Below are positions 24,228 through 38,559 of a stretch of DNA of 64,000 bases, piece by piece. Location of the stretch: assembly GCA_004154925.1 (NCBI GenBank), contig QJNS01000178.1, positions 1-64,000 of the forward strand. Direction: 5' to 3'. A program made the translations under genes and the position numbers. The stretch is from Monosporascus cannonballus (Eukaryota; Ascomycota; Sordariomycetes; Xylariales). Numbering within the stretch: the first letter of the stretch is position 1; every line of letters begins with the position of its first letter. The notes under the pieces were generated by a model that was not told where the DNA came from, searched no databases, and saw nothing but the letters and a program-made list of their open reading frames with translations.

Positions 24228-27059
24228 AAATTCGTAAATAGTAAATTAAAAAAAGTTAAAAAATAACTTTATTAAAAGTTTTTCAATTATAAGATCATCA
24301 AGTTCTTTTTGTTTACTAATAACTAAAACCAAATATCGATGCTAAATAAAAGATTTATATTATTTTAAAGATATGTCTTTTAAAATCTTAAACAATACAA
24401 GCGTTTAAAAGCTTTTTTACGAAAATATTTAAACAATAATTATATTATATTCTTTTACTAGATAATATACATTAGTTATAAATATTTTCCTTTGTTTATT
24501 ATAAGGAAATTACTAATTCGCTTTAGCTGTATGTTTTTCATACGATTTATTTATAATAGCAAACTAATCGCACGTTATTTAACTTACTACTTTTAATTTA
24601 AAGATAAATTTTACTATAAAGTGATTAAAAGTTTTGTTTTTTATAATATTTGTACAATTTTCGTTTTTGCCTTATATAATACCGGGTTTAATATACCAAG
24701 TTTAATAAACGCATTTATTATATTTAAATTAAAACCGCCATACTTTATGGAATATACGTTATTTCGAAAAATCATATCCAAATTAAAAACTCCGACTTTT
24801 TTATTAGTAGGAAAAAGTGCTATTTTTAAAGTTAAAGTTATATTATATTTCAAACTTCAAAGCGAAATCAGTTATGAAAATTTCCATTTAAAATACAAAA
24901 GAAAAAAAGGAATAAACGCTTAGATTTACAAGAAAAAAACACTAGATATACTGCTAATAGTACGTTGCGTATTTTTTGCGGATTCAAAATAAAATAACAA
25001 AAATTACTAATATATATACGGATTTTCATATTATATTAACCGACTTTCCCTTTCAAGAACTTCGCTAATCTTTGTACTTAATTAAATAATACTTTAACAC
25101 CTTTATCTTATACTATTTATTACGTTTATTTTTAAAAGAATTGTTAATTTTAATTTTTAAAGTTTGGTTCCCGAAGAAAAACATTAATTATTTTAATTAT
25201 ATAGGTACGTACGCTTTACGCCCGATTTTTGAACTATTTTAAATATAGTACACGAGAAAGTATAAGCAAATCTATTATCGGACTCGAAGATTATGGAGCT
25301 TAAAAAGTAATATTCGTAACTTAAGTAATGTAAATACCAAATTAAAAGCTATGAAAATCCGAAGAATTATTAATAGAAATCGTATAAAACTTGCGTAACA
25401 CAAAAGATAAATTACTAAAAACACCAGAAATATAATATTTATAATCGTTTTATATAAAATATTAAAAAATAATTGTGAGAAAAAAGAAATATATGCGATA
25501 TTTATTATCGATATTATTATTTTAAAATGCGTCAAATTAGCGAAGGTTGTTTATTACTAGTTCGACGACTTAATTATAAATAATTCTTTCACGAAAGATT
25601 AATGTTATTAATTTTAAAATACTTTTTACAATATAAAAAGGCGATTAAACGCGACTATATTTAATATGGAGGTAGAATTTGCATATCTGTTAAATTTAAG
25701 TCGTTTAAAATAGATTTCGAACTTATATTTAATTCGCAACGAATTTTTTTATGCATATAATACAAATTCTTAATTATATTACTAGTAAAAGTGTGTTTCT
25801 AAAAACCGGCTTTTATTTATTACTGTTTTAGTATTATAAAGAAGTATTTTAATAATTATTATTTAGTGGATTATAAGCGAGTAAAGCAAAACAGTAAAAT
25901 AAATTCGATATAAATATCTTAAATACAAAAACTTCAAATTTAAATATTTGAACTATTTTCATAACCCTATTTAAACAATTTTTAATATTATTTTATAATT
26001 ATAAAAATAAGGTTTATAGAAAATTAGTAGTCGGCGTTAAAGTAAGGCTTTATATAATAAAAGTACAATATATTCTAATAGTAAAAACTATAAATTAGTT
26101 ATTATATTCAATAATAATAAATATAACATTTATTGTGCGACTTATATTTAACATTACTTTTCTATATATTTAAATTAGTCTGTATGATATAGTATAAATT
26201 TAAATATATTTTATGTATCTTATATAGTTATAAGAAAAAATTCGGTAAAAGCAATTTCGCAACATAAAATGTTATCGAATAATAAGGTTTAAGTAGAAAA
26301 AATAAAAATAAACCTGTTACAAATTATAAGCCTTTTAAGATTACGTTTTTAATAAAGCATTTTATGTTTTTGTATTTTCTACTATTTGTATTAAACTATT
26401 ATTTTGAACGTTATTATTTTTGAAAAATAAAAACAAGCATAATAATTTAATATATTATAAATATTATAAATAAAACAATAAACCTAAATTATTTAAATAT
26501 TGTAAACGCTATATATAAGCTATTTATTACATTATATTTTAACGTTATTAATGTTTAAGTTAAACTATATATAAGAAGCCTTAATGAAAAATATTTAAAA
26601 AGTTTATAATTACTTTGTATATTTTAAGTAAACTTTTATCAAATTATTTATTTACATTTAAAAATCTGAAAAGTATAATTATAAGAAACTTTAATATAAG
26701 AAATTATTTTAACTTTGGATTATTTATTTTATAAATTAAATATAAATACTTTTTAAGTCGTATTAATTTATTAATATTTAAATATTATAATATAATAATA
26801 ATAGTAATATTAAAATAATTAATTATATTCTATTTATGTTTTTAAAGTAAATATAATTTTCAATATATAGAAAGTCATATTTTATATATTATTTATTAAA
26901 ATAGTAAATATATTGAAATTTGCGTTATTTTTTGAAAATAAATTAAATAATTAAAAAATTATTATAGGATTTGAATTTTATAATAAATATTATATTTAAT
27001 ATTTTCGCATACGATAATTCATTTATAGTTGTTACCGTTTGAATAAATTGTACCTTAAT
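24228..27059. other. eroded AT-rich stretch, no gene called
   Basis: Several open frames of 60-100 codons occur (24621-24923 plus, 24641-24853 and 25275-25535 minus) on both strands of the same bases. None shows a recognised domain. The minus frame at 24641-24853 looks the most protein-like (PTNKKVGVFNLDMIFRNN), but it overlaps an equally long plus frame, so neither is called as a gene. The plus strand near 25230-25420 also has coding-like words (SIIGLEDYGA, KSEELLIEIV). Confidence 0.4.
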
Positions 27060-27254
27060 TGTGAGATTATGGGTAGCTACGGACTAGGATGAGGTAACTC
27101 CCGACCAGTTGTAGAGCGTATTTCAGGAAGTGAGTATATTAGGCTGCTTCCATCCCGCGTTTCTTATTAGCTGTTAGACGGTTATTTGTACTGGCGCGTG
27201 GGTATGTGGCTGGTCGGACGCTAGCCGCAGCTTTATAGGAGCTGTATTCCTACA
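27060..27254 (-). repeat. solo LTR of the element C family
   Basis: This 195-bp repeat is related to 6006-6212 and 20107-20313, but is far less mutated. It starts TGTGAGATTATGGG and ends TATTCCTACA on the plus strand. Read on the minus strand it starts TGTAGGAATACAGCTCC and ends ATAATCTCACA, standard TG...CA termini. No internal element sequence lies on either side, so it is a solo LTR left by LTR-LTR recombination. The 5-bp flanks (TTAAT and GATTT) do not match. Confidence 0.82.
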
Positions 27255-28537
27255 GATTTTATATTAATTTAATATTTTGATATTTAAATATATATATTAC
27301 ATAATTTGAAATATCGTAGACAAAACTTTATATATATTACGGTATTTAACATCTTTTGCTCTATGGTAAAATATTTTTTTTAAAAAGCTTAGTTTAGGAA
27401 AAAGAAAATGTTTAAAAATTTAAAAAGGTAATAGAATATGCATTGTTATAAACTGTATTGTATGCGGCATTAATTAAAGAAAACGAAATATTGTAAAACT
27501 TATAAATATGTAAAATATATTACTTTTACAAATGTTTCTTTTACGAAATAAGTTAATATAAAATATTAAATAAGTTATAAGTTTGTAAAATATAAAAATA
27601 TTATAAAGTTTTTTTCTCGAGACTTTTTTAGTAAAGCTTTTTTTTATCAAGATTTCTTTTATGTGACCTTTTTACTACGCTTTTTTTGCGAGATTTACTT
27701 TAAGTTTAATTAAACATTTAATATTCTAAAATTAACATAAAATGAATAATAAGTATATATTGAGAATTTAATTGAAATCAGTCTTTTTTTCTTAAAAATA
27801 AACAAATACTTATAAAGAAAATACTACACAACAAGTGTATAGTAATTGCGTCAAAGTAATATATAAAATACTTAAGATTTTTTGTATAATACGCGTATTT
27901 TCTTAATTTCTAATAGAGATATTTGGTTTTTAAATCTCTTTTTTTAAAGGCTTAAATACAACCGCTTTATTATATATTATAATTAATAAATTCTTATTAT
28001 GCTAAGAATCTTCAAATTTACTGTCCAATAAAAGTACGTAATAATGCATAATAAAATATGATTCGTATTATTTGTAAAATAAGAAATATATTTAAAAATA
28101 TGTTAAATCTAACTAATTACGGTATTAATAATTTTGCAAACTGAAATTCCTTTCCGCTTTTAGGCATATCGCTTTGATTATATATAAATGATCTTTTTGT
28201 ACTTGAAATTTAACTTTGTTATTTTTATTTTTACATTCGCTAATATTCAACTTATTATCCGTTTGTTATAAATTGGCCTTTTTAGACTTATTACTAATCG
28301 ATATATTTCTTGGTTATTAATTAAAAATAAATTAAATTTATATATATATATTATATTTATTAAATATATCTTTACTTTAATTTACTATCAATTTGTTTAA
28401 AATCTTTTCGAATTAAAAGCGTTTCAGAATAAGAATTAGAAATATTATTGAAATACTTTTTTAATTATTCTTTTCCGTTTGGTAAATGGCTTATTTTACG
28501 GCCGGCTATAAGATTTCGTACTTTTGTCACATTATAG
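27255..28537. other. eroded AT-rich stretch, nothing recognised
   Basis: This stretch is highly A/T-rich with no repeat edge, RNA gene or protein motif seen. A short cluster of TTTTTTA-CAAG/GACTTTTT-like words at 27.60-27.70 kb is imperfectly repetitive but has no clear unit. Confidence 0.4.
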
Positions 28538-28700
28538 TGTTACGACCTAGCGAGCTACGGCTTTCCTTAGCTAGCTTAGGCTTCTGCCAGCTCGTTGCTA
28601 TTTTTGATATACCTTTATGTACTACGCCAAGGTACTAAAATTAACCGATCAAATAACGTATCTCGGTAACGACCTAGCAAGGCCTAAGTTAGAATTAAAT
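28538..28700 (+). repeat. LTR-edge-like GC-richer segment
   Basis: It begins TGTTACGACCTAGCGAGCTACGG. This resembles the LTR starts of elements D (TGTCATGGCCCAACGAGCC) and E (TATTACGTCCTAATAAGC). A second similar word, AACGACCTAGCAAGGC, lies near 28668. The later part of the D/E-type LTR is not found directly downstream, so this is either a truncated LTR or another family sharing the same terminal module. Confidence 0.5.
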
Positions 28701-29813
28701 AAAAACATTTTTATTTAATATTTTTCTTAATAAATAACAGGATTTTTTCATTTATAACTTATTTAAATCCAATTATTTTGATATTTTACCTGTATATTAA
28801 ATATAAATTAATACGGCTATTGAGATTCTTCAAATTGTTTAAATAATAATTAAAATTAATATAAATAATTCAAAATTCAGCAACATTACCGACTATAATA
28901 ATTTTATAGTTACAATAATACAAATATCGTATGTATTATTCTGTCATAAGCCGTTTAAGAGCAATTTAGTAAAAAAAATCCTTTTAAGAACATATGTATC
29001 TATACGAGTTATTATGATTATATCTTGATTATAAATAAATTAAATAATTAAACGCGAAATATTTTTAGATTTATACTATAGTTAATTTAAGTATAATAGA
29101 TTTAATATTTTAAACACGAATTAAACATAAATTAATATATATATATAACGTTTTAGAAAATTTTTTAAAAAAGATTAAAATTAATAGAATTAAATTTAAA
29201 TTTAAAAAGAAGCGATCCTAACGCCCTTATAGTTATGAAAATATAATTACCAGTCGCATTATTATATACTGGGCTTTCTTAGGATATTTTATATGAAAAA
29301 GGCCCGTTTAATAAATTTTTTGACTCTATAGGTTATTAGTTTTACGTTACGGTTATAAAAACATTAAAGTTAACAAAGTTCGAAATATCTTTATAGTTAT
29401 AACGCAGTAACCATAATCTATACGAGCAAAAATATAACTGGACGGGTTTTTTCTATAACGAATTACTTTTAAAAAGCTCGGAGCTAAATATTATATGTAA
29501 TAGTTATGTTATTACGACTACAAATGTATTTCAAATTAAAAATAATATTAATTTAAAACATCTACTTTTTTTAATATTTTAAATATATTAATCCAGATTT
29601 AAGAATTTTATATGCTGTTGAAAACCTCTATAAAGGTTTTTATATATAAAATTTTTCTTATTTTCTAATTATTTTTCATTGTTACTTTTTTACAAATTTT
29701 TTAAACGAATTAAAAATTTTATATAAAACGGTACTAATTAAGGCCAAAATATTATAAGTTGTTATTAGGCCCCTTTTTAGAGGTTTTGTTATTTTTATGA
29801 GTTTCTATAAATT
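28701..29813. other. eroded stretch between LTR fragments
   Basis: The plus strand at about 29.4-29.53 kb reads NWTGFFYNELLLKSSELN without stops but matches nothing I know. At the right edge, an imperfect inverted repeat pairs AGGCCCCTTTTTAGAGG (from 29767) with CCTTTAAAATAGGGCCT (to about 29890). Confidence 0.4.
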
Positions 29814-31300
29814 ATGTTAGCGTAATACAAAAAGCTACTTGGCTACAGCTACGCTGTAGACGCAGCTACAACCTTTAAAATAGGGCCTGATTTTAATAAA
29901 CCAAGGAGGCCAGATTACGTAATAGATTACCAATTCACTACTGGTAAACCAATGAGCTAGATTACTAACTTACTAGTAATAAGCTAATAAATTGGATTAT
30001 TAATTTAAATAAAACAAGTTAATAAACGGAAATAAATATGTATATTTATTGTATTCATAAATTAAATAATGTTAATTTACTGTAAATTTCGACATTTTAA
30101 AACACTTTTAATATTACTAAACTTTAAATAATACCTTTTCATTAAAATATTAATTTATATTTAAATTTTTATTATTATAAAACTTTCTCCGAAAATTAAC
30201 TGATTCGAAAAATAAATTTAAAAGGTTTTAAATTAATAAAGATTAGTTGAATTCCTAGTATTATACTACAATACCAAGGTAAAAAACTATAACCTTATAA
30301 GCCAAAAACGTAAAAAGGTTTTACACAAATATAAATATATTTTTATTTATCAAATTTAAAAAATTTATAAATTAAGTCTTCGTTATAATCAACGTTTGAA
30401 CGAAAAATATCTTAAATTATCTTAAACAAATAATAGAAAATGTTTAAGATATATTAAAAATAATTTAAACATTATTGAATTTTTTCGTATTATATAACTT
30501 TCGAAATCCTTAATACAAGATAAAAAATACTATAATACATTTTAAAATTATAGTCAAAAACGTTTATTTCAATATTTATCGACAACTTTCGAAATTATTT
30601 GATTAAAATAAAATATATCGGTACTAAAAACGATAATATATTTAATATATATTATGAAAGTTTAAAAAGTAGCTAAAAATAGAATTATAAAATTCTTTAA
30701 GTTTATATTTTAAAGTAGTTAATAACGAAAGTTATTATAATTAATAATAAATTATAATAACATTATATTAACTAATAATTTTAAAATATTTATAAATATT
30801 AAACTTATGCACTCAATTAAAGACAAATATAGTATTTATTATAATATTAAATAGTTTAAAACAATATACAATTCGGTATAATTTAACAAGAGGAAAGTAA
30901 GTTAAAGTTTATAAAAACGGTAGATCGAACTATTATTTAAAACTTTATAAAATAGATGAAATTCTTTCTTTTTAAAAAGGAGATAGCTTAAAGTTATAAA
31001 GGATTATGTACCGAAAATGAATAAAGATTTATAAAATATAAGTCTAGTATAAATACAATTTAATTAAATAGAATTGTCGACAAAGAATATAGACAATTAA
31101 GAAATTAATATACAAAACGGTTAAAAGTAATCAAATATTTTTAAAGATTTAACCAAAAAAATATTAAAAATAAAAGTATTTAATTTAAAATCTTTAAACG
31201 ATACGGCAAAATATACGCTATATGTTTTAAATATCAAAATTAATCAAATATTTAAATAAAAATAGTATTTAGAATCTTTCCAATTTTTGTAATTAATTTA
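29814..31300 (+). mobile_element. truncated Gypsy element F (LTR plus Gag), D/E family
   Basis: About 29814-30170 matches the D/E-type LTR. The segment ATTACGTAATAGATTACCAA near 29915 and two units of the 35-bp LTR repeat (near 29940-30010) are recognisable. Downstream, around 31150-31240, the plus strand reads RYGKIYAICFKYQN, matching the Gag word RYGKMYAIYFRQRE of element D near 42050-42090. No pol was recognised before element E begins at 32156. The LTR edges are approximate. Element E may have interrupted it. Confidence 0.55.
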
Positions 31301-32155
31301 ATTATTAATTTACGAAACGATTAATCTAATATACTTTAAAAATAGTATTAAGAGATTATTATAAACTTGTATTTTTATTTAATATCTATTATAAATCTTA
31401 AAACATATTGAAACAAAAGTGCTTACCTTTTTTTAAAAAAATATTAAAGAATAATACCGGATTACTATAATAAAACGATGACTTAAAAATAAATATATCA
31501 ATTCCCTAATAACCAAAGTATAATAAAACAAAGAATAATTGCGATAATTTGTAAGTTAAGTATGTCGTTAACTTCGATAAATGTAAGGATTTAGCGTATT
31601 ATATATAAATATTTCAAAAGGATTTAATAAATTTGAAAAAGATTTAAAAAACAATTACTTATAATATAACTGTAAATAACAAAACTTATAAGAATTAAAA
31701 AAAAGCTTTTGAGATAAAGTTTTAACATAGTAAGAGAATAACATTTATGGGGCAAATTATATGGTATAATAATTTTCAATATTTTAAGGTTAGCTTGAAA
31801 AATATAGCTTAAACTTAAATAAATTTCGAAAACGTAATATTAAAAACAGTTCATAATATAATTAATTTAAACATACAATTTGGAATATATTAATATTTTT
31901 TCGTAGTCGACTACAAGATTTTAAACATGTATTATATTATATTACATTAGATTCCAATATTGAAATTATTATAAAAGTATAAATTAAATTTTAATATATT
32001 ATAAATATTCAAAATGAGTGTTTTGCTTTTAATAATTTATCTCTAAATGCAAAATTAATTATTGCGTGACCTTGTAATAAACGATAGTATTAAATAATTT
32101 ATTTTGGTATTATTTAACTCAAAAGTTATATTATAATTTTTTAAGAAAAGCTATA
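31301..32155. other. AT-rich stretch between F Gag remnant and element E
   Basis: This may be further internal sequence of F, but I could not align it to D or E by eye. No domain or repeat edge is seen. The last five bases (CTATA) may be the left target duplication of element E. Confidence 0.4.
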
Positions 32156-32542
32156 TATTACGTCCTAATAAGCTATGGCGCCAGCTAACGGTCGTATCAC
32201 AAATAGTTAAGAAAATTAACAAGTCTAGATCACGTAACGGATTACCAGTTTTTTGGTAGTAAGCTAATAAGCCGGATTAGTAACTGATTAGTAGTAAGTT
32301 AGTAAGCCGAATTACTAACTTTCTAATAATAAGCCAGTGAATCGGATTAGGATATATACGTTCGTTATTTTTATAACTTAAATAATATTAGCTTATATTA
32401 TAGCTTCGTTATTTAAAATATTTTTAGTATTATAAGACGTAATTAATTCTTATATATATTACTTAGAGTTTTATAATATTTCTATTAATATAAATTTGTA
32501 CGATTAACATTTAATAATTAATTAAACCGCTTAATAATTATA
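32156..32542 (+). repeat. 5' LTR of element E
   Basis: It starts TATTACGTCCTAATAAGC (TG changed to TA) and ends AATAATTATA. It contains three tandem units of about 35 bp at roughly 32258-32350 (AGTAAGCTAATAAGCCGGAT type). The equivalent region of the D LTRs has one or two units. Confidence 0.8.
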
Positions 32543-35500
32543 CCTTTCAAATTGGTTTTTAGTAATACTGTTAAACTTTGAACAATATTATCGTTAATAT
32601 ATTTATTAATTAAGGATTAATTTGCGAAATTCTGAATTATAACATAGGCTTAAATAAAAAAAGCAATAGCCCCGTTTAATTAAGAAAAATGTCCATCGAT
32701 GATTAAATCTTTTGAATAAATACCTTACCCGTTTAAAAAAAAGGTAACTTTACCGGATCGCTTTAAACAGCATACGAAAAGTTTGAAAGCAAAAGCAAGA
32801 TTGTCGATAAGGGAAAACCTTTTAAAGCTAATTAACTTATCCAATTAAATTTTATTAAAATATCGCAAAAAGTTTTAAATCTATTTAAATTTAAATTACT
32901 TAATGGTATTTTCGTAAAAGTGCAATTGTGTATAACTTAATATCAAACGTATTTCGGGTATTTTTTAATAGATTTATTATATTTATTTTTTGATTAAAAT
33001 TTATAAGCGGATAACTTACCAGAACCGTAATTACGTAATTCGAGCCCGTTATAAAAAAGTACGATATTTTGGTTTCAAAAAAACAAATTTCTAAAATTGC
33101 ACAAATATATAAAGATTACGAATACTTCCAAAAGATTTTAAGGAAGGTTTTCGCAAATATAATTAAAAAGGTATGAAAATCAAAATATAAATTCAGTAAT
33201 TACGACAAAAAAAGCATTTATCTATGACAGCATACTTATTTAAAGAGCATCAGAATTAAATTAGAGATAAGAAATATTAATAGCCGAGTTTTTCGACAGC
33301 TTAAAAAAGTCCAGAAAGGTTTTTTAAAGCTTAATCGATCTGAACCTTTGTTAAATTAAATTGTTATACTAATTAAAATCGACAACAAATAATACATGTA
33401 ACGTATATAAAATATTAAAATAAATATAATGACAAATTTCGAAATAATATCAACATTCTAAAATATAATAATATTTTGATATAGTATAGTTTTAAGGCTT
33501 ATAGATTTTATGCCCATATATAAAAATATTAAAATTAAATTAAATGTTATAATTATGGAAGAAAAAGATATAAGATATATGAATACCTTTTACATCAAAA
33601 ACCGCGATAAAATAATTAAACATTAATATTTAGAAAATACCTTAAGAAAAGTTGAAAGGAATAACGAAAAACATATTACCATAAACTAAGCTTAACACGA
33701 AATAAGGTTATTACAATAAATATTTTAACACAAAATGCAAAACGCTTAGAAATTAATTTAAAATACGTCAGAAATAAAATAATATATTTTAAAAGGATAA
33801 TGAAAAAATATTAAAAATAAATAAAGAACGCTTATCGCGAAGTTCATAACAGATATAGGAAAATATACGCCGTATATTATAAATAACGAAAAACTTACTT
33901 TATAACAAATAAAAATATTTATGTATTAACGTATTATACGTATATATCAAAAAATATTTAACTTTTTTAACCAAATGGGATAAAATAAAATAAATAAACC
34001 GTAATATTAATATTTTCAAATTATTATCTTATAAAATAATATTAATAAACCAACAACTTTATAAGCTGGGCTAAAAGGAAAATAATATATATAAAACACC
34101 TTTTTATACTTGCCATTAATATAATTATTAATTTGCCAAATATTTAATTTAGTATAGTATTTTACAATATTGTTAAAAGGTTATTATAGATTTTCAGTTT
34201 CAATTAGCATTTATTACGGACTTAAAAAATATTAAAGAAAAAATTCGGTATTTTACCAGGAATCTTACTAAGAAAGGAAAAAGGCTGAAACGGTCCACTA
34301 AAGAGTTATATATTTTACAAAAATATAATTTTTTAATGGTATACAGAATTGTAGGTTACTTAACAAGATTAAAATATAATTTAAACAATAAATAACGTAG
34401 TAAAAGAAATAAATAAAATAATTTAACAAATTTTATAAAAGAATAAAAATAAGGTTCGATACATTTTAAAAGACATTAAAAGAAAAAGGTTATTTGTAAA
34501 ACATTTACATAATAATGAAATTTAAAAGGATTGAGAAATTTTGTAAAAAGGGCTTTAAATGTAACGATAATAGCTGTTAATCATTTTATTAATTTGGATA
34601 TACGAATTAAAATATATCAAAATATCGCAATACTAGATTGTAGAACTTTAAGTGAAAATTAAATTATATCGGATATTATTAATAAATATAAAGTACTATA
34701 GATATATAAGTTAAAACCTTATATAATGACAAATATCGAAAGTTATAATTTCGCTTGCCATAAATGAAAAGTTTCATAAAATATTAATTTAAAGTTTTTA
34801 TTAAAAGATACTATTAAATAATGAATTTAAATATCGTTTCAAATAGAGATTACGATATGATATTATAATTATTACAGATTTACAAATGCCAAATTTTAAT
34901 TAACAATGGTATTAGCTAGGTAGAATTTGTCTTATATCTTATTAATAAAAATTAGAAATATTAATATTAATCGAAATTAATAATAAATGAAGGCATAAAT
35001 ATACAATAAATACTCTATTATTTAACGGAATAAAAGACTCGAAATAACAAGTACTACAACAATAATGTATTATAATTATTAATAAAGTACATTTTAAGTA
35101 AATAAATATTAATTTAAAATAACAGCCTTAAAAGATAAAATATTTAATTAATACCCTATTGTAATATTTCGGATATAAATAAGTTTTTAAAAAGAAATTA
35201 GATATAAATTTATTAAAATACAATAAGTGATATTATGAAAGAAATTTTAAAAAGGGTTTATTTAGAAAGTTTTACTACATTTATAGTTTTAATAAAAATC
35301 AATTATACGTTTTTTTAAATAGAAAAACTTAAAAACTCGGTTATAAAAATAGTAATTTCGATTTTTAAGTTTAGGAGCAACATAGATTATTTTTTCGTAA
35401 TTCGAAAAAATAATAAATTACGATAAATAATTAATTACTAGTAATTAAACGATTATATTATAAAGAATTAAATATTATTATCTTAAGCAATGAAAATAAA

Positions 35501-35639
35501 ACACCGATTTTATAATGGTTAATAATTCACAATATTTGATTTTAAAAATAAACATAATTTTTTAAAATTTAAAAAGAAATAAAAATAAAAATTAATTTTA
35601 AATAAGAAATAAGAATTATTTTAATATGACAGATATTAA

Positions 35640-36480
35640 AAGCATTTACGAATATATTTGTAATTTTTAAATAAATAGTGAATTATATATTACGAAAATA
35701 TTTTCATATTTTTTATATACTATTTCGACGATATGGTTATTTATTCGGAAACTAAAAAGATAAAGGTTAAATCGTGGATTAATATATATAAAGAAGATTT
35801 TACAAAGAAAAAATAAGATATCTAAAATATAGCATTATTTTAAACTATATTAAAATAGTTTTATAAATATCGATAAAATTACCAAATAATAAATCTTAAT
35901 ACTAATTAAAAAAAGGTTTTTAAAATTTGTTAATTGTTAAAAAGGGTTTTTTCAAAATTTTAATAAATTTATTATAGCTTTAATTGATTTTATTAAAAGA
36001 AATAAAGAATTTATATTGACATTATAATAAATAAAAATATTATAAAAAATTCAGGATAATATTATTAACATATTACTATTAATTATATATAATGTAATTT
36101 CATTTCTTAAATTAAAAACCGATATATCGAATTACGCGTTAAATGCGGTAATTAAAGAACAAAATAATTAAGGCAAATTATATATTATTATATTCTTTTA
36201 TATAAGATAAAACAACGAAATTTAATTAATTTATAATAAATAAAGAATTTATAGTTTTTATAGAAGCTTTTCTAAAATTTTGACCTTTTGAGGAGACTTT
36301 TTATTACGTTAAGATATGTACGAATTATTAAAACTCTATCCATTTTATTATAATCAAAATAACTTACGAAACAATAATTAGAATATGCAAAAAAATAACG
36401 AATTTCGATTTCGTTATTATTTGTAAAAAAGTTTTAAAAAGCGGTAAAATAAATGCTTTAAAAAAACGATCAAATTTCGA
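35640..36480 (+). pseudogene. Gypsy reverse transcriptase and RNase H, element E
   Basis: At 35718-35762 the plus strand reads YYFDDMVIYSETKK, the catalytic box of Gypsy reverse transcriptase, with both Asp codons intact at 35727-35732. RNase H begins near 36115 with LKTDISNYALNAVIKEQNN, the standard TD-S-YALGAVI start, and continues past 36450, where words such as ANFDFVI are expected. Stops from TAA/TAG interrupt it repeatedly. The same two domains occur in element D about 8.2 kb to the right, matching the spacing of the two elements. Confidence 0.9.
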
Positions 36481-36879
36481 AATACGTTTCGTTAAAATTA
36501 ACTATACTATTTTCGATATCATTTTAGAAAAATATTTACGCTTATATTAACTTGTAATAATACAGGTTATACTATATAATATATATAAAAGAATATAAAA
36601 TAAAACGCTAACATTGTAATAAACGAAAAATATAAATAAGTTCTAAATCTTTAAAAATCCAAATGGTTTTAATATATAACTTATATAAATATCAATTATA
36701 TATATCTAGAGATTTATAATATTTAAAATATTTTTCACAAACTGATTATTTACTTAAAATAAAAATAATAGTTAAAAGGATATAACGTTAATATAACTCT
36801 TATAATAAGATTAAAACGTAACGATATATACTTTTTAAAACTTTATAATTATTACCGGTTTTTAGAAAATAATAAAATT

Positions 36880-37700
36880 TAATTGTTATAAGTTTTATTA
36901 TTAAGTTTTCATTATTGACCAATTTAACGATACAAATATATTACGATATTATTTTTATATTCGTTAATTCATTTACGAAAGTTGTTTTATTTTTTGATTT
37001 AATATTAAAATATATATGTAAAATAAATAATATAGATCTTTTTTAAAACCAAGATTTAATATATACGAATTATTATGTAAAGTCTTCTTAAATAAAGAAA
37101 TTACGTTTACTTTAAAGCTTTATATAGTTTTATATAGTAAATAATCTTTAATTCAAAATCATTTAATATATTTAAACCTGAAATAAATAAATAAATATCT
37201 AATTAAATAAAATGTTAAAAATATGCTTACAATATTACATTAAGTACGAACAAAATAATATAATTACAAAATTGCATTTCATTGAATTAATATATAATAT
37301 TAAGTTTAAAAATATTAAAATAATTCTAATATATACAAATTATAAGTTTATATCGAACGTTAATAAAAATGTATATAACGAACTTATTAATACTAGAGTA
37401 ACTTAAATAAGTATGTTGGGAAATAAAGATAAAATAAAAGTTTATATATTTTTATATAAATAAGTATTATAACAGAAAATTGTTAAAGATATCAACTTTT
37501 CAAAAACGAATATAATTTACCTTATTACTAAAAAATATTTAAGTAAGAAAACCTAATAAAACCTTGATTTTATATATATCGATTTAGATGAAATCGCTAA
37601 AATAAATAGTAGAAAATAATCACCAGTTAAATTTTTACTAAATATTAAATTTTATTTAATCTTTTATATTTCGTTATTCGAATGAAATACAAATACTATT
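36880..37700 (+). pseudogene. Gypsy integrase and C-terminal segment, element E
   Basis: The open frame at 37212-37406 reads CLQYYIKYEQNNIITKLHF, then ELIYNIKFKN. This is the C-terminal half of Gypsy integrase (usually LEQYLR-Y-NYQQ-NW, then EFAYNN). At about 37625-37682 it reads VKFLLNIKFYLIFYISLFE, the mutated form of the motif before the end of Gypsy pol (MRIHPVFHISLLE type). The catalytic core lies just upstream but its DDE residues are not legible. The enzyme would have inserted cDNA into the genome. Confidence 0.78.
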
Positions 37701-38559
37701 AAACTATGTTCGTGATAAAATAACATAGAATCAAAATATAATACGATATTTAATATTCAAAAAGATTTTAATACACAATTATTTTTCTTAATATCTAATC
37801 AAATAAAAAATTATCCAGATTCCGAAAATACTTAAAAGCTCGTAGAAAGTCTTATAAACGCCTAACGCCTATAATAAGACTTTCACTAATAACGATAAAA
37901 TCTAGAATTCGGTTTTAATTAACGTTTTATAAAACTGATATTTAAAGACTAACAAAATTCTTGTTAATAATATTTATACCTTTAAAAACTTAAACTTCTA
38001 TTATTATTTCTATTTCGTAACATTTAAGCTTTTTAAATGTGTTTAAGAATTAGAAAGAATAATCAATAAGTTTAATACCTCATGCTTAATATTGTTACCG
38101 TTAACGACGAATATAAAATAACCGGGCGAAAGAATTAAAAAAAGATTTTTCGACAGCCAATTTTTCGTTTTTTAAGCAATAAACCTTTTTAACATAATAA
38201 TTAATTATAGAAATAAGGATATTTATTTTATTATATAACCGGTTATAACATATATATTTTTATAACAAAAACCCAGTTCATAGCACCATAAGTCAATTTC
38301 TAAAAAAAAACATAAAAAATTCTGCATAATTTCGAGACTTTTTAGTTTAATAAAATTAGCTAAAGCATAACGTTATTCGGTTTTAAAAAAACGTTATGAG
38401 GAAATACAACCGGATATAATTAAAAAAACAAAATATTTATTAAGAAAAGAATCTTCGGAGTAAGATTCAAGGAAAAAGAAAATCGTATTACGTTTTAACA
38501 AATTACAGCCTTTAAAAACGGCCGTAATAAAAATAAAGAAAAGAATTAAATAAATTAAG

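Noticed and set aside
24621..25535. Three open frames of 70-100 codons on both strands
   Set aside because: Two overlap on opposite strands of the same bases, and none shows a known domain, a convincing start context or similarity to other parts of the window.
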